Of a stretch of 64,000 nucleotides of DNA, positions 45,023 through 54,185 are shown in pieces. Position numbers and translations under genes: made by a program. Origin of the DNA: an uncultured Bacteroidales bacterium (lineage in GTDB: Bacteria > Bacteroidota > Bacteroidia > Bacteroidales > Paludibacteraceae); the NCBI GenBank assembly GCA_949282265.1, contig CASDOZ010000001.1, positions 186,001 through 250,000 of the forward strand, given 5' to 3'. Each line of letters opens with the position of its first letter. The first letter of the stretch is position 1. The notes beneath the pieces were generated by a model, which was not told the origin of the DNA, did not search any database, and was given only the letters and a program-made list of their open reading frames with translations.

Positions 45023-46879
45023 TCAGACGTTTCTGGCGGGGTGAAAATGATTGTAAAACACTGATGCCCTGCGTTTTCCGATAACTTTTTCCAATTCTTC
45101 CAAATTGGCTGTTTTAGCGCGTTTCAGGCTCTTGAAATGCTTGATAAGCTCGTTTTTGGTTTTTTCGCCTATTCCGGCTATGTTGTCCAGCTCCGAAGCG
45201 AGTTGTGACTTGCTGCGCTTGTCGCGATGGAAGCTGATGGCGAAGCGGTGGACTTCTTCCTGCATTCCGGCCAGGAACTTGAAAATCTCTTCTGTCGGTT
45301 TCAGACCGACCGCTTGCGGCGGGAATCCGAACAGTAGTTCATGTGTTTGGTGGTGTTCGTTTTTTGCCAGTCCGGCAATCGGTATTTGCACGCCGACTTC
45401 TTCTGTTGCCTGCCGTATCATTTCCATTTGTCCCGCGCCGCCGTCGGCAATGATCAGGTCGGGTAGGGGAGACTGTTCCTGGACGAGGCGACTGTATCGC
45501 CGTTTGACGACCTCTTTCATGCTCGCGTAGTCGTCCGGGCCTTCCACGGTTTTTATGATGTATTTGCGGTAATCCTTTTTGGAAGGTCTCGCCTGTTTGT
45601 AAACCACACATGCGGCCACGGCATCGCTCCCGCTTATGTTCGAGTTGTCGAAACACTCGATGTGGATGGGCATTTTTTCCAAATGCAGTTTGGCTTGCAG
45701 GCTGCCGAGTAGCCGTGCCATCCGCTGGTTGGGGTTGAGTTTCTCGGCCCGTTTGTATTTGTCTATTTTGTATTGCTTGACGTTTTGCAGCGATAAATCC
45801 AGCAATTTCCGTTTGTCGCCGATTTTCGGGATGTAAAATTCCACGCCGTTCAATTCCATGTCGGGCAGGAAAGGGACAAGCGCTGTTTTGGCCGAACTTT
45901 GGAGCAGGTTGCGCAGCTCCAGAATGCCCATGGCAAATAATTCCTCTTTCGGCTCATCCATTGTTTTCTGGTATTCAATGGTGTAGCCTTTCACGATTGA
46001 ACCTTTGACAATATGCAGCATGTTTATGTATGCGCTGTTGTCGTCTTCTTCGTAGCCATACACATCCAAATTGTCATCATGTATGGTTGTGATGACCGTT
46101 TTTGCCTGGTATTTCACGATGGCATCGTATTTTTCCTTCAAGGACTGGGCTTCTTCAAATTTCAGTTCCGTTGCCAACCGCTGCATTTCCTGGAGCAGGT
46201 AATCTGTAATGTTGTGGCTGTTTCCTTTGGCAATTTCTTTGATTTCATTGATGATGCCCATGTATTCTTCCTGGCTTTGCAATCCCTCGCAGCAGCCTTT
46301 GCAGTTTTTTATGTGGTATTGCAGGCAGACTTTGAATTGTCCGGCGGCGATTTTGTCGGGCGTCAGCGGAAGCCGGCAAGTCCGGACAGGGTAGATTTCC
46401 TGTATCAGTTCGAGCAGCGTGTTCAGCACATATACGGAACTGTATGGCCCGAAATATTCCGCGCCTTTTATGATTTGCCGTGTCCGGAATACACGTGGAA
46501 ACGGTTCTTTGGTGATGCACAGCCAAGGATATGTTTTCCCGTCTTTGAGTAATACGTTGTAACGTGGCTGGTATTGTTTTATCAGGTTGTTTTCCAGAAG
46601 TAGCGCGTCCGTTTCCGTGTTCACCACAATGTATTTCAGGTCGTGTATGTGCTTCACCAACATTCTGGTTTTTATCGAATCGTGCTCCTTGTTGAAATAG
46701 GATGACACGCGCCGTTTCAGGTTTTTGGCCTTTCCAACGTATATAATCGTCCCCTCTTTGTTGAAATATTGGTACACGCCCGGAGTTTCCGGCAGTGTGG
46801 AAATAATCTGCTTGATATGTGATTGGGCATCCAAAGCTGGGCACTGTTTAAAATGGTTTGTTCCTGCAAAAATAGGCAT
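45023..46879 (-). CDS. uvrC: UvrABC nucleotide excision repair endonuclease subunit C
   Basis: A 618-residue nuclease that makes both incisions beside bulky DNA lesions. The N-terminal GIY-YIG domain carries GVYQYFNKEGTIIYVGKAKNL in its core, a UVR motif lies near residues 205-235, the RNase H-like C-terminal nuclease includes HIECFDNSNISGSDAVAACVV, and helix-hairpin-helix repeats close the protein (IAGIGEKTKNELIKHF). Normal length and layout. It is followed by tsaE after about 106 bases. Confidence 0.96.
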   Translation of the reverse strand: MPIFAGTNHFKQCPALDAQSHIKQIISTLPETPGVYQYFNKEGTIIYVGKAKNLKRRVSSYFNKEHDSIKTRMLVKHIHDLKYIVVNTETDALLLENNLIKQYQPRYNVLLKDGKTYPWLCITKEPFPRVFRTRQIIKGAEYFGPYSSVYVLNTLLELIQEIYPVRTCRLPLTPDKIAAGQFKVCLQYHIKNCKGCCEGLQSQEEYMGIINEIKEIAKGNSHNITDYLLQEMQRLATELKFEEAQSLKEKYDAIVKYQAKTVITTIHDDNLDVYGYEEDDNSAYINMLHIVKGSIVKGYTIEYQKTMDEPKEELFAMGILELRNLLQSSAKTALVPFLPDMELNGVEFYIPKIGDKRKLLDLSLQNVKQYKIDKYKRAEKLNPNQRMARLLGSLQAKLHLEKMPIHIECFDNSNISGSDAVAACVVYKQARPSKKDYRKYIIKTVEGPDDYASMKEVVKRRYSRLVQEQSPLPDLIIADGGAGQMEMIRQATEEVGVQIPIAGLAKNEHHQTHELLFGFPPQAVGLKPTEEIFKFLAGMQEEVHRFAISFHRDKRSKSQLASELDNIAGIGEKTKNELIKHFKSLKRAKTANLEELEKVIGKRRASVFYNHFHPARNV

Positions 46880-46951
46880 TTTTATTTTGCTTTTCGGGCT
46901 GTGCCGGTTTCTGTCTGCCGATTTTTTGTGTTTTTTGCTTTCTGTTCCCGC

Positions 46952-47299
46952 TTACATTTCCTTATTTGCTCTGATAATCAGGTTTTTAAATGTATAGATA
47001 CCAACTTTTTCTATTTTTTCGCCATATAGGCAAAATATATTTGCTTTGCCTATTTTTATGGCAACTATGTTTTGTCGTTTTGTTGTAGTTGTGTCGCCGG
47101 TTATGGGTTCTTTTCCTTTTTTGTGTTTGTCTTCTATATCTCTGTCTAAACTCAAACTTATTCCGATTCCATCGTTAATTTCCAACTCTATTTTGGGAAA
47201 GGTTTTAGATACATTGTTTTGTGGACAAAGACAGAATAAACCAATGAAAATTACCAGAATGATTCTCCGGATTTTTGTTTTGTGGACTTGTGTATTCAT
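46952..47299 (-). CDS. Small exported hypothetical protein
   Basis: A 115-residue protein. Residues 10-27 (RRIILVIFIGLFCLC) form a signal peptide or anchor, and the remainder is beta-prone and charged (IELEINDGIGISLSLDRD, IVAIKIGKANIFCLYGEKIEKV). No family was recognised. The stretch is AT-rich. It starts 21 bases beyond the terminator of the structured RNA on the same strand and shows no separate TAnnTTTG box, so its expression may depend on read-through from that RNA, or the ORF may be dispensable. It ends 72 bases before uvrC starts. Confidence 0.55.
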   Translation of the reverse strand: MNTQVHKTKIRRIILVIFIGLFCLCPQNNVSKTFPKIELEINDGIGISLSLDRDIEDKHKKGKEPITGDTTTTKRQNIVAIKIGKANIFCLYGEKIEKVGIYTFKNLIIRANKEM

Positions 47300-47319
47300 T
47301 TTCTGAAAAATGGATTAAT

Positions 47320-47349
47320 AAAAAAGCGCAGATAGAAATTTATCTACGC
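47320..47349 (-). terminator. Terminator of the structured RNA
   Basis: GCG (47326-47328) with CGC (47347-47349) and AGATA (47330-47334) with TATCT (47341-47345), joined by a U-G wobble on the minus strand, then six T (47325-47320). Confidence 0.65.
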
Positions 47350-47470
47350 CACGAGGTCCTGAGAAAACCCAACAAGGAAGTAAACTTCTATCCACGCTTG
47401 GGGACAGAATTTTTCCTTGTTTGTCGTTTTGCATTTATGCAAATGAAATTTCTCAGGTTCCGTGGCATAA
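47320..47470 (-). ncRNA. Rod-shaped structured RNA, 6S-like candidate
   Basis: The sequence folds into one long hairpin with internal loops: CCACG 47349-47353 with 47461-47465; CCTGAGAAA 47358-47366 with 47449-47457; AACAAGGAA 47371-47379 with 47413-47421; TTCTATCC 47386-47393 with 47402-47409. Between the second and third helices one strand of a bubble carries a small hairpin (TTTGCA/TGCAAA, 47428-47443). An intrinsic terminator (47326-47349) and six T on the minus strand follow. Two imperfect pairs, one in the rod and one in the terminator, are C-A on the plus strand but G-U on the minus strand, which fixes orientation. Rod plus central bubble resembles 6S RNA; sequence identity to 6S is not established. 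A weak -7-like AGCGTTTG lies at 47484-47477. Confidence 0.6.
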
Positions 47471-47649
47471 ATCCAGCAAACGCTTTCCGATTGTTTTGTT
47501 GTTAGTTTTTTATGGAATGTTTACTATATCATTGGCTTGGATTTTTTTATTACGCTACAAAATTAGTGGATTTGTCCGACATGGGCAAATGGTTGTTTGG
47601 CATGGTTTTTTCTGTGAAAATTTTTCATAAACCTAAATTATTTATCTAT

Positions 47650-48354
47650 ATGAAGAATCAAAGTTTTTGGATGGGATTTGCGGTAGCGGCAGGTCTTGTC
47701 GTTTCGAGTTTTGTGCTGAAAAGTGCTGTTGAGAATTATAGGGATCGCGACCGGGTGGTTTCTGTTAAGGGTTTGTGTGAGCGTTCTGTCGCCGCTGATT
47801 ATGTGATATGGCCGTTGGTTTACAAAGAAGTCGGGAACAATTTGCCGGAAATCATAGAAAATGTAACCCGTAAAAATAATGAAGTCCGTACTTTCTTGGA
47901 ACAAAAGGGCATAAATGCGGATGAAATCTCTTTTTCTGCTCCTGCCGTCATTGATTTGGAGGCTGACCGGTATCGGACTGAAAAAGCCCCTTATCGTTAT
48001 AATGTAACTTCTGTAATCACGGTCGCATCGGATAAAGTTGAGCTTGTGCGCCAGCTGATGTCCCAGCAGTCGGAATTGATGGAGAAAGGCATTGTTCTTA
48101 CGCAAGATGATTATCAATACCAAACTATTTTCTCGTATAATGGTTTGAATGATATTAAGCCGGAAATGATAGAGCAGGCGACAAAAAATGCCCGTGAAGC
48201 GGCATTGAAATTTGCCGATGATTCCGGGAGCAAACTGGGTAAGATTCGCACAGCGGATCAAGGGACTTTCTCTATTATGGACAGGGACAACAATACGCCT
48301 TACGTGAAAACTGTCCGTGTCGTAACCCGGGTTGATTACTTCTTGAAAGATTGA
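47650..48354 (+). CDS. SIMPL domain-containing (DUF541) exported protein
   Basis: A 234-residue protein with an N-terminal hydrophobic segment (FWMGFAVAAGLVVSSFVL) and one SIMPL/DUF541 domain, seen in VVSVKGLCERSVAADYVIWPLVYK and VTSVITVASDKVELVRQL. Such proteins are periplasmic or membrane-anchored; their function is poorly known. The start at 47650 is preferred, since upstream in-frame ATGs (from 47512) would bury the signal segment. It converges with apt, with a hairpin between. Confidence 0.85.
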   Translation: MKNQSFWMGFAVAAGLVVSSFVLKSAVENYRDRDRVVSVKGLCERSVAADYVIWPLVYKEVGNNLPEIIENVTRKNNEVRTFLEQKGINADEISFSAPAVIDLEADRYRTEKAPYRYNVTSVITVASDKVELVRQLMSQQSELMEKGIVLTQDDYQYQTIFSYNGLNDIKPEMIEQATKNAREAALKFADDSGSKLGKIRTADQGTFSIMDRDNNTPYVKTVRVVTRVDYFLKD

Positions 48355-48376
48355 TTTTTTACATGTAACAAGTGAA

Positions 48377-48416
48377 GCGCGCCCCAAAGTTTGAATAGAA
48401 AAACTTTGGAGCGCGC
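48377..48416 (-). terminator. Terminator hairpin between the SIMPL gene and apt
   Basis: GCGCGCcCCAAAGTTT (48377-48392) pairs with AAACTTTGGaGCGCGC (48401-48416): one C-A mismatch on the plus strand becomes U-G on the minus strand, favouring the apt side. No strong T run follows on either strand. Confidence 0.5.
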
Positions 48417-48446
48417 TATGTTTATCCGTTTTCGCTTTGTGGATAT

Positions 48447-48971
48447 TTAGTAATGGATAAGCGACTCAATTTCTATGTCGTTCTCAAAAGCATCCCGCCC
48501 TTTTAAGTCATCCAATTCGACCAAGAAGTTGACATAGATTTTCTTGACGTTGACTTTTTTGATGAGCTGTACAGCGGCTGCCATTGTTCCGCCGGTGGCC
48601 AACAAATCGTCGTGAATGAGCACGACATCGTCTTCCGATAAAGCGTCTTTATGGATTTGGATGGTGTCTGTTCCGTATTCTTTTTGGTAACTTATTTCAA
48701 TCGTGTCGGCAGGCAGTTTTCCTTTTTTGCGGATTGGTACAAAGCCTGCATGTATTTTTTGTCCTAAAACGGGAGCCATGATAAAGCCGCGTGATTCGAT
48801 TCCTATCACTTTTGTGATGCCTTTGTCTTTGTAAAGCCTGTACAATTCATCTTCGAAAAAGCGCATACATTCCGGATTCTTGAATGCAGTGGTCAAATCC
48901 CGAAAAATAATGCCTTTGATAGGGAAGTCATACACATCCCTGATTTCTTTTTTAACGTCTTCTGCTGTCAT
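48447..48971 (-). CDS. apt: Adenine phosphoribosyltransferase
   Basis: Salvages adenine to AMP using PRPP, in the cytoplasm. The 174-residue protein has FPIKGIIFRDLT near the N-terminus, GIESRGFIMAPVLG, and the PRPP motif VVLIHDDLLATGGTM. Length is normal. It is the last gene of the minus-strand run below mnmG, separated from it by 54 bases that include a parS-like palindrome. Confidence 0.96.
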   Translation of the reverse strand: MTAEDVKKEIRDVYDFPIKGIIFRDLTTAFKNPECMRFFEDELYRLYKDKGITKVIGIESRGFIMAPVLGQKIHAGFVPIRKKGKLPADTIEISYQKEYGTDTIQIHKDALSEDDVVLIHDDLLATGGTMAAAVQLIKKVNVKKIYVNFLVELDDLKGRDAFENDIEIESLIHY

Positions 48972-49000
48972 AGATTCAGTTGTTGTTATGTAAAATAAAA

Positions 49001-49016
49001 TGTTTCACGTGGAACA
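49001..49016. promoter_or_regulatory. parS-like site (putative ParB centromere site)
   Basis: TGTTTCACGTGGAACA is a 16-base near-palindrome. Each half matches a known parS form: the first half TGTTTCAC as in Pseudomonas/Caulobacter-type sites and the second half GTGGAACA as in Bacillus-type sites. It lies between mnmG and apt; no other copy was seen in the window. parS usually lies near oriC, and mnmG is often origin-proximal. Whether ParB binds it here is inference. Confidence 0.65.
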
Positions 49017-49025
49017 ATTAAAAAA

Positions 49026-50900
49026 TTATCTGCCCAAAAGGACAATCAGGATATTTACGTCATTGGGCGAAATCCCGGGGATACGCGCAGCTTGTCCGAT
49101 AGTTTCCGGGTCTATTTTGATGAGTTTTTGTCGTGCCTCGGTCGATATGGAATTTACTTTCTGGTAGTCAATTCGACCTTTGAGCGGAATGTCTTCCAGA
49201 CGGTGTAGCTTTTCCGCTATCTGTTTTTCACGGTCAATGTAACCGCTGTATTTGATGATGATTTCCGTGCTTTCGACAACTTCTTCGGGTTGTGTCTCAA
49301 TGTTGTCGATTTTTGTTTTTAATTCCGGGACTGCTTCGGCCAAATCATATATGCCCAATTGCGGGCGTAAAATCAGGTCGTTCAGCTTGCAGCCAAACCG
49401 CAGTTCTGCCAGGCCGCGTGATTCCAAAAACGGGTTGATTTGTGCCGGCTTGACAGAATAATTTTGAATGAATGAAAGCAAATCTGCTTGTTTTTCCTTC
49501 TTCTGTAATAATAGCTGGTAACGGTCGGTTTTTGCAAGCCCGAGCTTATAGGAGCGTTCTGTCAGGCGCATGTCCGCATCATCCTGGCGCAACAGGATTC
49601 GGTATTCTGCACGCGATGTGAACATGCGGTACGGTTCATCTACGCCTTTTGTAACCAAATCATCCACCAGAACACCGATATAGGATTCGTTGCGTCCGAA
49701 AGTGAACGGCGCGCCTCCGTGGCAGTTCTGGTGCGCGTTGATGCCGGCAAGCAATCCTTGTCCGGCGGCTTCCTCATATCCGGTTGTCCCGTTTATCTGC
49801 CCGGCAAAAAACAGGTTTTTAATGCGTTTTGTTTCCAACGTATGCAACAGTTGCGTCGGATCGAAAAAGTCGTATTCGATGGCATAGCCCGGACGGTAGA
49901 GCTGAATGTTTTCCAAACCTTTTACGGTTTTGAGCGCATTCAATTGGATTTGCAGGGGTAGGGAAGACGAAAAACCGTTTATATAATATTCCTGTGAATC
50001 GACGCCTTCCGGTTCGATGAATAATTGGTGCGCTGTTTTATCGGCAAAAGTAACGATTTTTGTTTCGATACTCGGGCAATAACGCGGCCCGATGCTTTTG
50101 ATTTGTCCGTTGTAAAGCGGCGAATCTTTCAGCCCTTTGCGCAATTCTTCGTGGGTCTGTTCGTTAGTGTACGTAATCCAGCAACTCATTTGTTTGAGTT
50201 CGCGTTTCACCGTGTCCAAGTATGAAAATTTGTGGAAATCATCATCGCCTTTTTGTTCTGCCATGGCATCGAAATTTATGCTTCGTGCATCGACACGGCA
50301 GGGAGTGCCGGTTTTCATGCGCCCGGTTGCAAAGCCGAGTGATTTCAACTGTTCGGTTAGCCCGAACGAAGCAGGTTCGGAAATGCGCCCGCCGATAATC
50401 TGAGTCTTACCGAAATGGAGTAATCCGTTCAGGAATGTGCCGTTTGTCAGGATGACGGCTTGCGCTTTCATTGTAACGCCAAGCAAGGTCTTCACGCCTT
50501 TCACTTCGTCGTTTTCTACGATGAGTTCGGTAACAGTGTCCTGCCAAAGATACAAGTTCGGTGTGTTGCTGACTGTTTTCGTCCATTCTTCTATGAAACG
50601 TTTTCGGTCGCTTTGGGAGCGTGGACTCCACATGGCCGGCCCTTTCGAGCGGTTCAATATGCGGAACTGGATGGCGCTCCGGTCGGTAACGATGCCCATT
50701 TGTCCGCCCATGGCGTCTATTTCACGTACTATTTGTCCTTTGGCAATGCCACCTACTGCCGGATTGCAGCTCATTTGGCCGATTTTGTTCATGTCCATGG
50801 TTATGAGCAGGGTTTTGGAACCCAGATTTGCTGCCGCACAGGCTGCCTCACAACCGGCATGGCCGGCACCGACTACTATTATGTCGTATTTGAAATCCAT
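49026..50900 (-). CDS. mnmG: tRNA uridine-5-carboxymethylaminomethyl modification enzyme MnmG
   Basis: With MnmE it makes the cmnm5 group on wobble U34 of tRNA, using FAD and a methylene-folate. The 624-residue protein has the FAD-binding VVGAGHAGCEAACAAA at the N-terminus, SCNPAVGGIAKGQIVREIDAMGG, and GFATGRMKTGTPCRVD with the redox cysteine near it; the C-terminal helical domain ends normally (GISPNDVNILIVLLGR). Its start codon overlaps the rodA stop by one base (TAATG), so it is translated in coupling with rodA. Confidence 0.97.
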   Translation of the reverse strand: MDFKYDIIVVGAGHAGCEAACAAANLGSKTLLITMDMNKIGQMSCNPAVGGIAKGQIVREIDAMGGQMGIVTDRSAIQFRILNRSKGPAMWSPRSQSDRKRFIEEWTKTVSNTPNLYLWQDTVTELIVENDEVKGVKTLLGVTMKAQAVILTNGTFLNGLLHFGKTQIIGGRISEPASFGLTEQLKSLGFATGRMKTGTPCRVDARSINFDAMAEQKGDDDFHKFSYLDTVKRELKQMSCWITYTNEQTHEELRKGLKDSPLYNGQIKSIGPRYCPSIETKIVTFADKTAHQLFIEPEGVDSQEYYINGFSSSLPLQIQLNALKTVKGLENIQLYRPGYAIEYDFFDPTQLLHTLETKRIKNLFFAGQINGTTGYEEAAGQGLLAGINAHQNCHGGAPFTFGRNESYIGVLVDDLVTKGVDEPYRMFTSRAEYRILLRQDDADMRLTERSYKLGLAKTDRYQLLLQKKEKQADLLSFIQNYSVKPAQINPFLESRGLAELRFGCKLNDLILRPQLGIYDLAEAVPELKTKIDNIETQPEEVVESTEIIIKYSGYIDREKQIAEKLHRLEDIPLKGRIDYQKVNSISTEARQKLIKIDPETIGQAARIPGISPNDVNILIVLLGR

Positions 50901-52357
50901 TATCTTAGTTTTTCTAACCGTGCGGCATCCAACCGCAGAAATATGAACAATAAAATGGTGAATCCCCAGAGGGAAGAGCCTCCGTAGCTGAAAAACGGCA
51001 ACGGGATTCCGATGACGGGCATTACGCCCAAAACCATGCCGACGTTAATCATCAGATGGAAAAAGAAAATGCTTGCCACGCAGTAGCCGTAAACCCGGCT
51101 GAAGGTGTCTTTCTGGCGTTCGGCCAATTTTAGCAGGCGCATCAGGAACAGCCAGTAAACTATCAGCACACCTGCCGTTCCTAAAAATCCCCATTCCTCA
51201 CCTACGGTGCAGAAAATGAAATCAGTGTCTTGTTCCGGCACATATTTCAGTTTGGTTTGTGTCCCGTTCAGAAAACCTTTGCCGGCAAAACCTCCTGAAC
51301 CAATGGCTATTTTGGACTGATTTACATTGTAGCCGTCGCCTTGCGGGTCATCGGTAATGCCTAACAAAACCTCAATACGTGTTTTTTGGTGGGGCTGTAA
51401 TATGTTTTCAAATGCGTAATTTGCTGAAAAGCAATATATTATGGAACAGATAGAGAATAGTATCACCCAGCCTAATTTGGTTTTCCGGCTTACTAAGGCA
51501 ATATAAGCAAGATAAATATTTGCGGCAAGTATGATACCAATAGAAAGATAGTTGAAATTTACTGAATACCAATTGTTTATGATTATCCCGGCCAAGAAAG
51601 CAAACACAATGCCGCCACTCAGGAATGCTGTTTCCTTTTTCTTCCGTTCTTTGAAAAAAAGCATTCCAACTTGCAGGAGCAAAATAAACAACATACAACT
51701 GAAAAATCCCCAAGTGCCGGTTCCGATTGGTAATGGAACAGTCCCAAAACGGATAACGACAACGAAAAAGACGATGGCGACTAACGTCAGCCAAAGGATA
51801 ATGCCGTTCATTCCTTCCCGATAAAACATCAGCAGGAAAGAAACGAAAACCAAAGCGGAACCTGTTTCCTTTTGCGGTATCATAATCAGGAAAAACGGGA
51901 TAAATATGAGCAGGGCAGGGATGAACAAGTCTTTCAGGGAGCGTACCTTGTAACCATAGGTGTTCATGAAACGTGCAATAGCCAAAGCTGTCGCAACTTT
52001 CGCAAACTCAGCCGGTTGCAGGCTGACGGGGCCTAATGAAAGCCATGAACGTGAACCTTTTACATCTTCCGCTAGAAATGGTGTTATTATCAGCAGGGCG
52101 ACGACAACTCCATAAGCTATATAAGCAAATAAATTGTACATTTTGGAGTCAATCAGCAGTAATATGCCTCCAAGTCCAAAAGCTGTCAAAATCCAAATGA
52201 ATTGTTTTCCGGCCCTATGGCCAAAATCAAAAATGTTGGTTTGGTCGAATGTGTAGCTTGCGCCGTAAATATTGAGCCAACCGAATAAGACCAAGCCTAA
52301 AAACATGATTACAGTGGTCCAGTCGAGTGCATATTTTATTCTAACGTTTCTTGACAT
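50900..52357 (-). CDS. rodA: Rod shape-determining protein RodA (SEDS glycosyltransferase)
   Basis: An inner-membrane SEDS peptidoglycan polymerase working with PBP2 in lateral wall growth. The 485 residues contain about ten hydrophobic helices; SEDS signatures are LGPVSLQPAEFAKVATALAIA near TM4, and GFAGKGFLNGTQTKLKYVPEQDTDFIF and PVIGIPLPFFSYGGSS at the C-terminal half. It overlaps the end of the PBP2 gene by 17 bases and is followed by mnmG with a one-base overlap. Confidence 0.95.
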   Translation of the reverse strand: MSRNVRIKYALDWTTVIMFLGLVLFGWLNIYGASYTFDQTNIFDFGHRAGKQFIWILTAFGLGGILLLIDSKMYNLFAYIAYGVVVALLIITPFLAEDVKGSRSWLSLGPVSLQPAEFAKVATALAIARFMNTYGYKVRSLKDLFIPALLIFIPFFLIMIPQKETGSALVFVSFLLMFYREGMNGIILWLTLVAIVFFVVVIRFGTVPLPIGTGTWGFFSCMLFILLLQVGMLFFKERKKKETAFLSGGIVFAFLAGIIINNWYSVNFNYLSIGIILAANIYLAYIALVSRKTKLGWVILFSICSIIYCFSANYAFENILQPHQKTRIEVLLGITDDPQGDGYNVNQSKIAIGSGGFAGKGFLNGTQTKLKYVPEQDTDFIFCTVGEEWGFLGTAGVLIVYWLFLMRLLKLAERQKDTFSRVYGYCVASIFFFHLMINVGMVLGVMPVIGIPLPFFSYGGSSLWGFTILLFIFLRLDAARLEKLR

Positions 52358-54179
52358 CTGGATTGATTACGGTTGTAGATATGCGGTTAAATAAATCTTT
52401 TCGTTCTATTTTACCCATGAGGTATTGTTCTATTAATAAACTTGCAATTGGTGCAGCCCAAGTTGCACCGAATCCAGCGTTTTCAACAACGACGGCTAGG
52501 ACTATTTGTGGATCCTCTTTCGGCGCGAATCCGACAAAAAGCGAATGGTCTTTGCCTTGGCTGTTTTGCACCGTTCCTGTCTTGCCGCACATGGAAACGT
52601 CTTGCAACTTGTAGTAACGTCCTGTTCCGTATTCGAACACGTGGAACATGCCTTCCTTGACGATGGCAAAATGCTGTGGTTCCACGTTTGTGAAATGCTT
52701 ATGTTTCAGCAACGAGTCGCATTTGTTCAGGTGCGGCGTGATGTAATAGCCTTCGTTGGCAATGGCGGAAATGGCGTTGGCGAGTTGCAATGGCGTAACC
52801 AAGATTTCACCTTGGCCTATTGACAAAGAGCGGATTGTGAGGGCACGCCATCCGGTCTCACCGTAATATTTAGTGTAAAATTCCTTGGTTGGTATATATC
52901 CTCTGGATTGTTCGTATAAGTCGGTGTCGCTGAAACGTTGCCCTAATCCGAAACTCATTACGTCCTTGCGCCATTGTTCATATTGCGCCTTGAAAAGTGC
53001 GTTTTTTTCGCCATAACCATTTTTCTCCAATGTTTCCCGGAAAGCTCCCCAGAAATAAGGATTGCAGCTTTGCTCAATGGCGTTGAGCAATGTAATGCTT
53101 GAACCGTGATGGTGTGTGCATTTTATTGGAGATGAACTTGGACCGTTGCAGGGGAAAACGGAGTTTTCGGTGATTCCGCCTTCTTGCAGGCATACCAATG
53201 CTTGAATGGTTTTAAAGGTGGAACCAGGGGAATATTGGGCTTGTGTAGCCCTGTTCATCAAAGGTTTGGTCTTGTCGTGTACCAAATCAGCGTAATTTTT
53301 GGAGCGCGGGCGTCCAACCAGCAATGCCGGATTCCACGTTGGATTGGAAGCCAATGCCAGTATTTCGCCAGTTGCCGGTTGTATAGCAACGACGCTGCCG
53401 ATTTTTCCATTCAGCAGTTGTTCTGCTACTATTTGCAATTGTATGTCTAATGTAAGCGTCAAATCCGTACCGGCATGTGGTTCTATGTCCTGTGCCCCAT
53501 TTTCATATTTGCCTATGATTCTTCCTCGGACATCACGCAACATGATTTCAGTTCCTTTTTCTCCGCGTAAGGCTTTTTCATAGGTATATTCGATTCCATC
53601 ACGGCCGGCGTAATCCCCACGCTGGTAATAAGGGTCTTCATCGAGCATTTTTTGCGAAACCTCGCCGATACTTCCTAAAACATGTGCTGCGTTTGGATAG
53701 GTGTAATCGCGTAAGGTACGATTTTGAATGGAAACACCCGGATACATGTAGAGTGTTTCTTGCAAAGTGGCGATTTCTTCTGGCCGCAACTGTGTCATGA
53801 ATATTTGAGGAGTATAACGTGAATACCCCCGGTTTTTCCGACGGTCTTTTATATAGGCCATTCGTTTATTGAAGAAATCAATGTCTATGTTCAAAGCATT
53901 ACAAAAGCCGATGGTATCGAATTTATCGGACATTTCACGCAGAATGAGCGTAATGTCGTATGCCGGCTGGTTGAACACGAGCAGTTCGCCGTTGCGGTCA
54001 TAAATGAGGCCGCGCGGAGGATATTGTGTTTTACGTAACAAAGCGTTGCTGTCGGCGCGTTCCGCATATTTGTCATTCAGGATTTGAAGGGAGAATAATC
54101 GTATGATATAGACGACAACAACTACCGTCATGATAGCTGCAATGATATATCGGCGTTTATATAGCGTGTCGTTGATCAT
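52341..54179 (-). CDS. mrdA: Penicillin-binding protein 2 (transpeptidase)
   Basis: Class B PBP2, the elongation transpeptidase. The 612-residue protein has an N-terminal membrane anchor (about 8-28, IIAAIMTVVVVVYIIRLFSL), a dimerisation domain with PPRGLIYDRNGELL, and a transpeptidase domain with the SxxK serine in SPGSTFKT, an SxN motif (QSCN) and the KTGT motif in MCGKTGTVQ. Length is typical. It sits between mreD and rodA in a tight cluster. Confidence 0.95.
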   Translation of the reverse strand: MINDTLYKRRYIIAAIMTVVVVVYIIRLFSLQILNDKYAERADSNALLRKTQYPPRGLIYDRNGELLVFNQPAYDITLILREMSDKFDTIGFCNALNIDIDFFNKRMAYIKDRRKNRGYSRYTPQIFMTQLRPEEIATLQETLYMYPGVSIQNRTLRDYTYPNAAHVLGSIGEVSQKMLDEDPYYQRGDYAGRDGIEYTYEKALRGEKGTEIMLRDVRGRIIGKYENGAQDIEPHAGTDLTLTLDIQLQIVAEQLLNGKIGSVVAIQPATGEILALASNPTWNPALLVGRPRSKNYADLVHDKTKPLMNRATQAQYSPGSTFKTIQALVCLQEGGITENSVFPCNGPSSSPIKCTHHHGSSITLLNAIEQSCNPYFWGAFRETLEKNGYGEKNALFKAQYEQWRKDVMSFGLGQRFSDTDLYEQSRGYIPTKEFYTKYYGETGWRALTIRSLSIGQGEILVTPLQLANAISAIANEGYYITPHLNKCDSLLKHKHFTNVEPQHFAIVKEGMFHVFEYGTGRYYKLQDVSMCGKTGTVQNSQGKDHSLFVGFAPKEDPQIVLAVVVENAGFGATWAAPIASLLIEQYLMGKIERKDLFNRISTTVINPDVKKR

Positions 54180-54185
54180 ACAAGT

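Noticed and set aside
47344..47470. Structured RNA read on the plus strand instead
   Set aside because: Two pairs that are G-U on the minus strand become C-A mismatches on the plus strand, and no terminator follows on the plus side.
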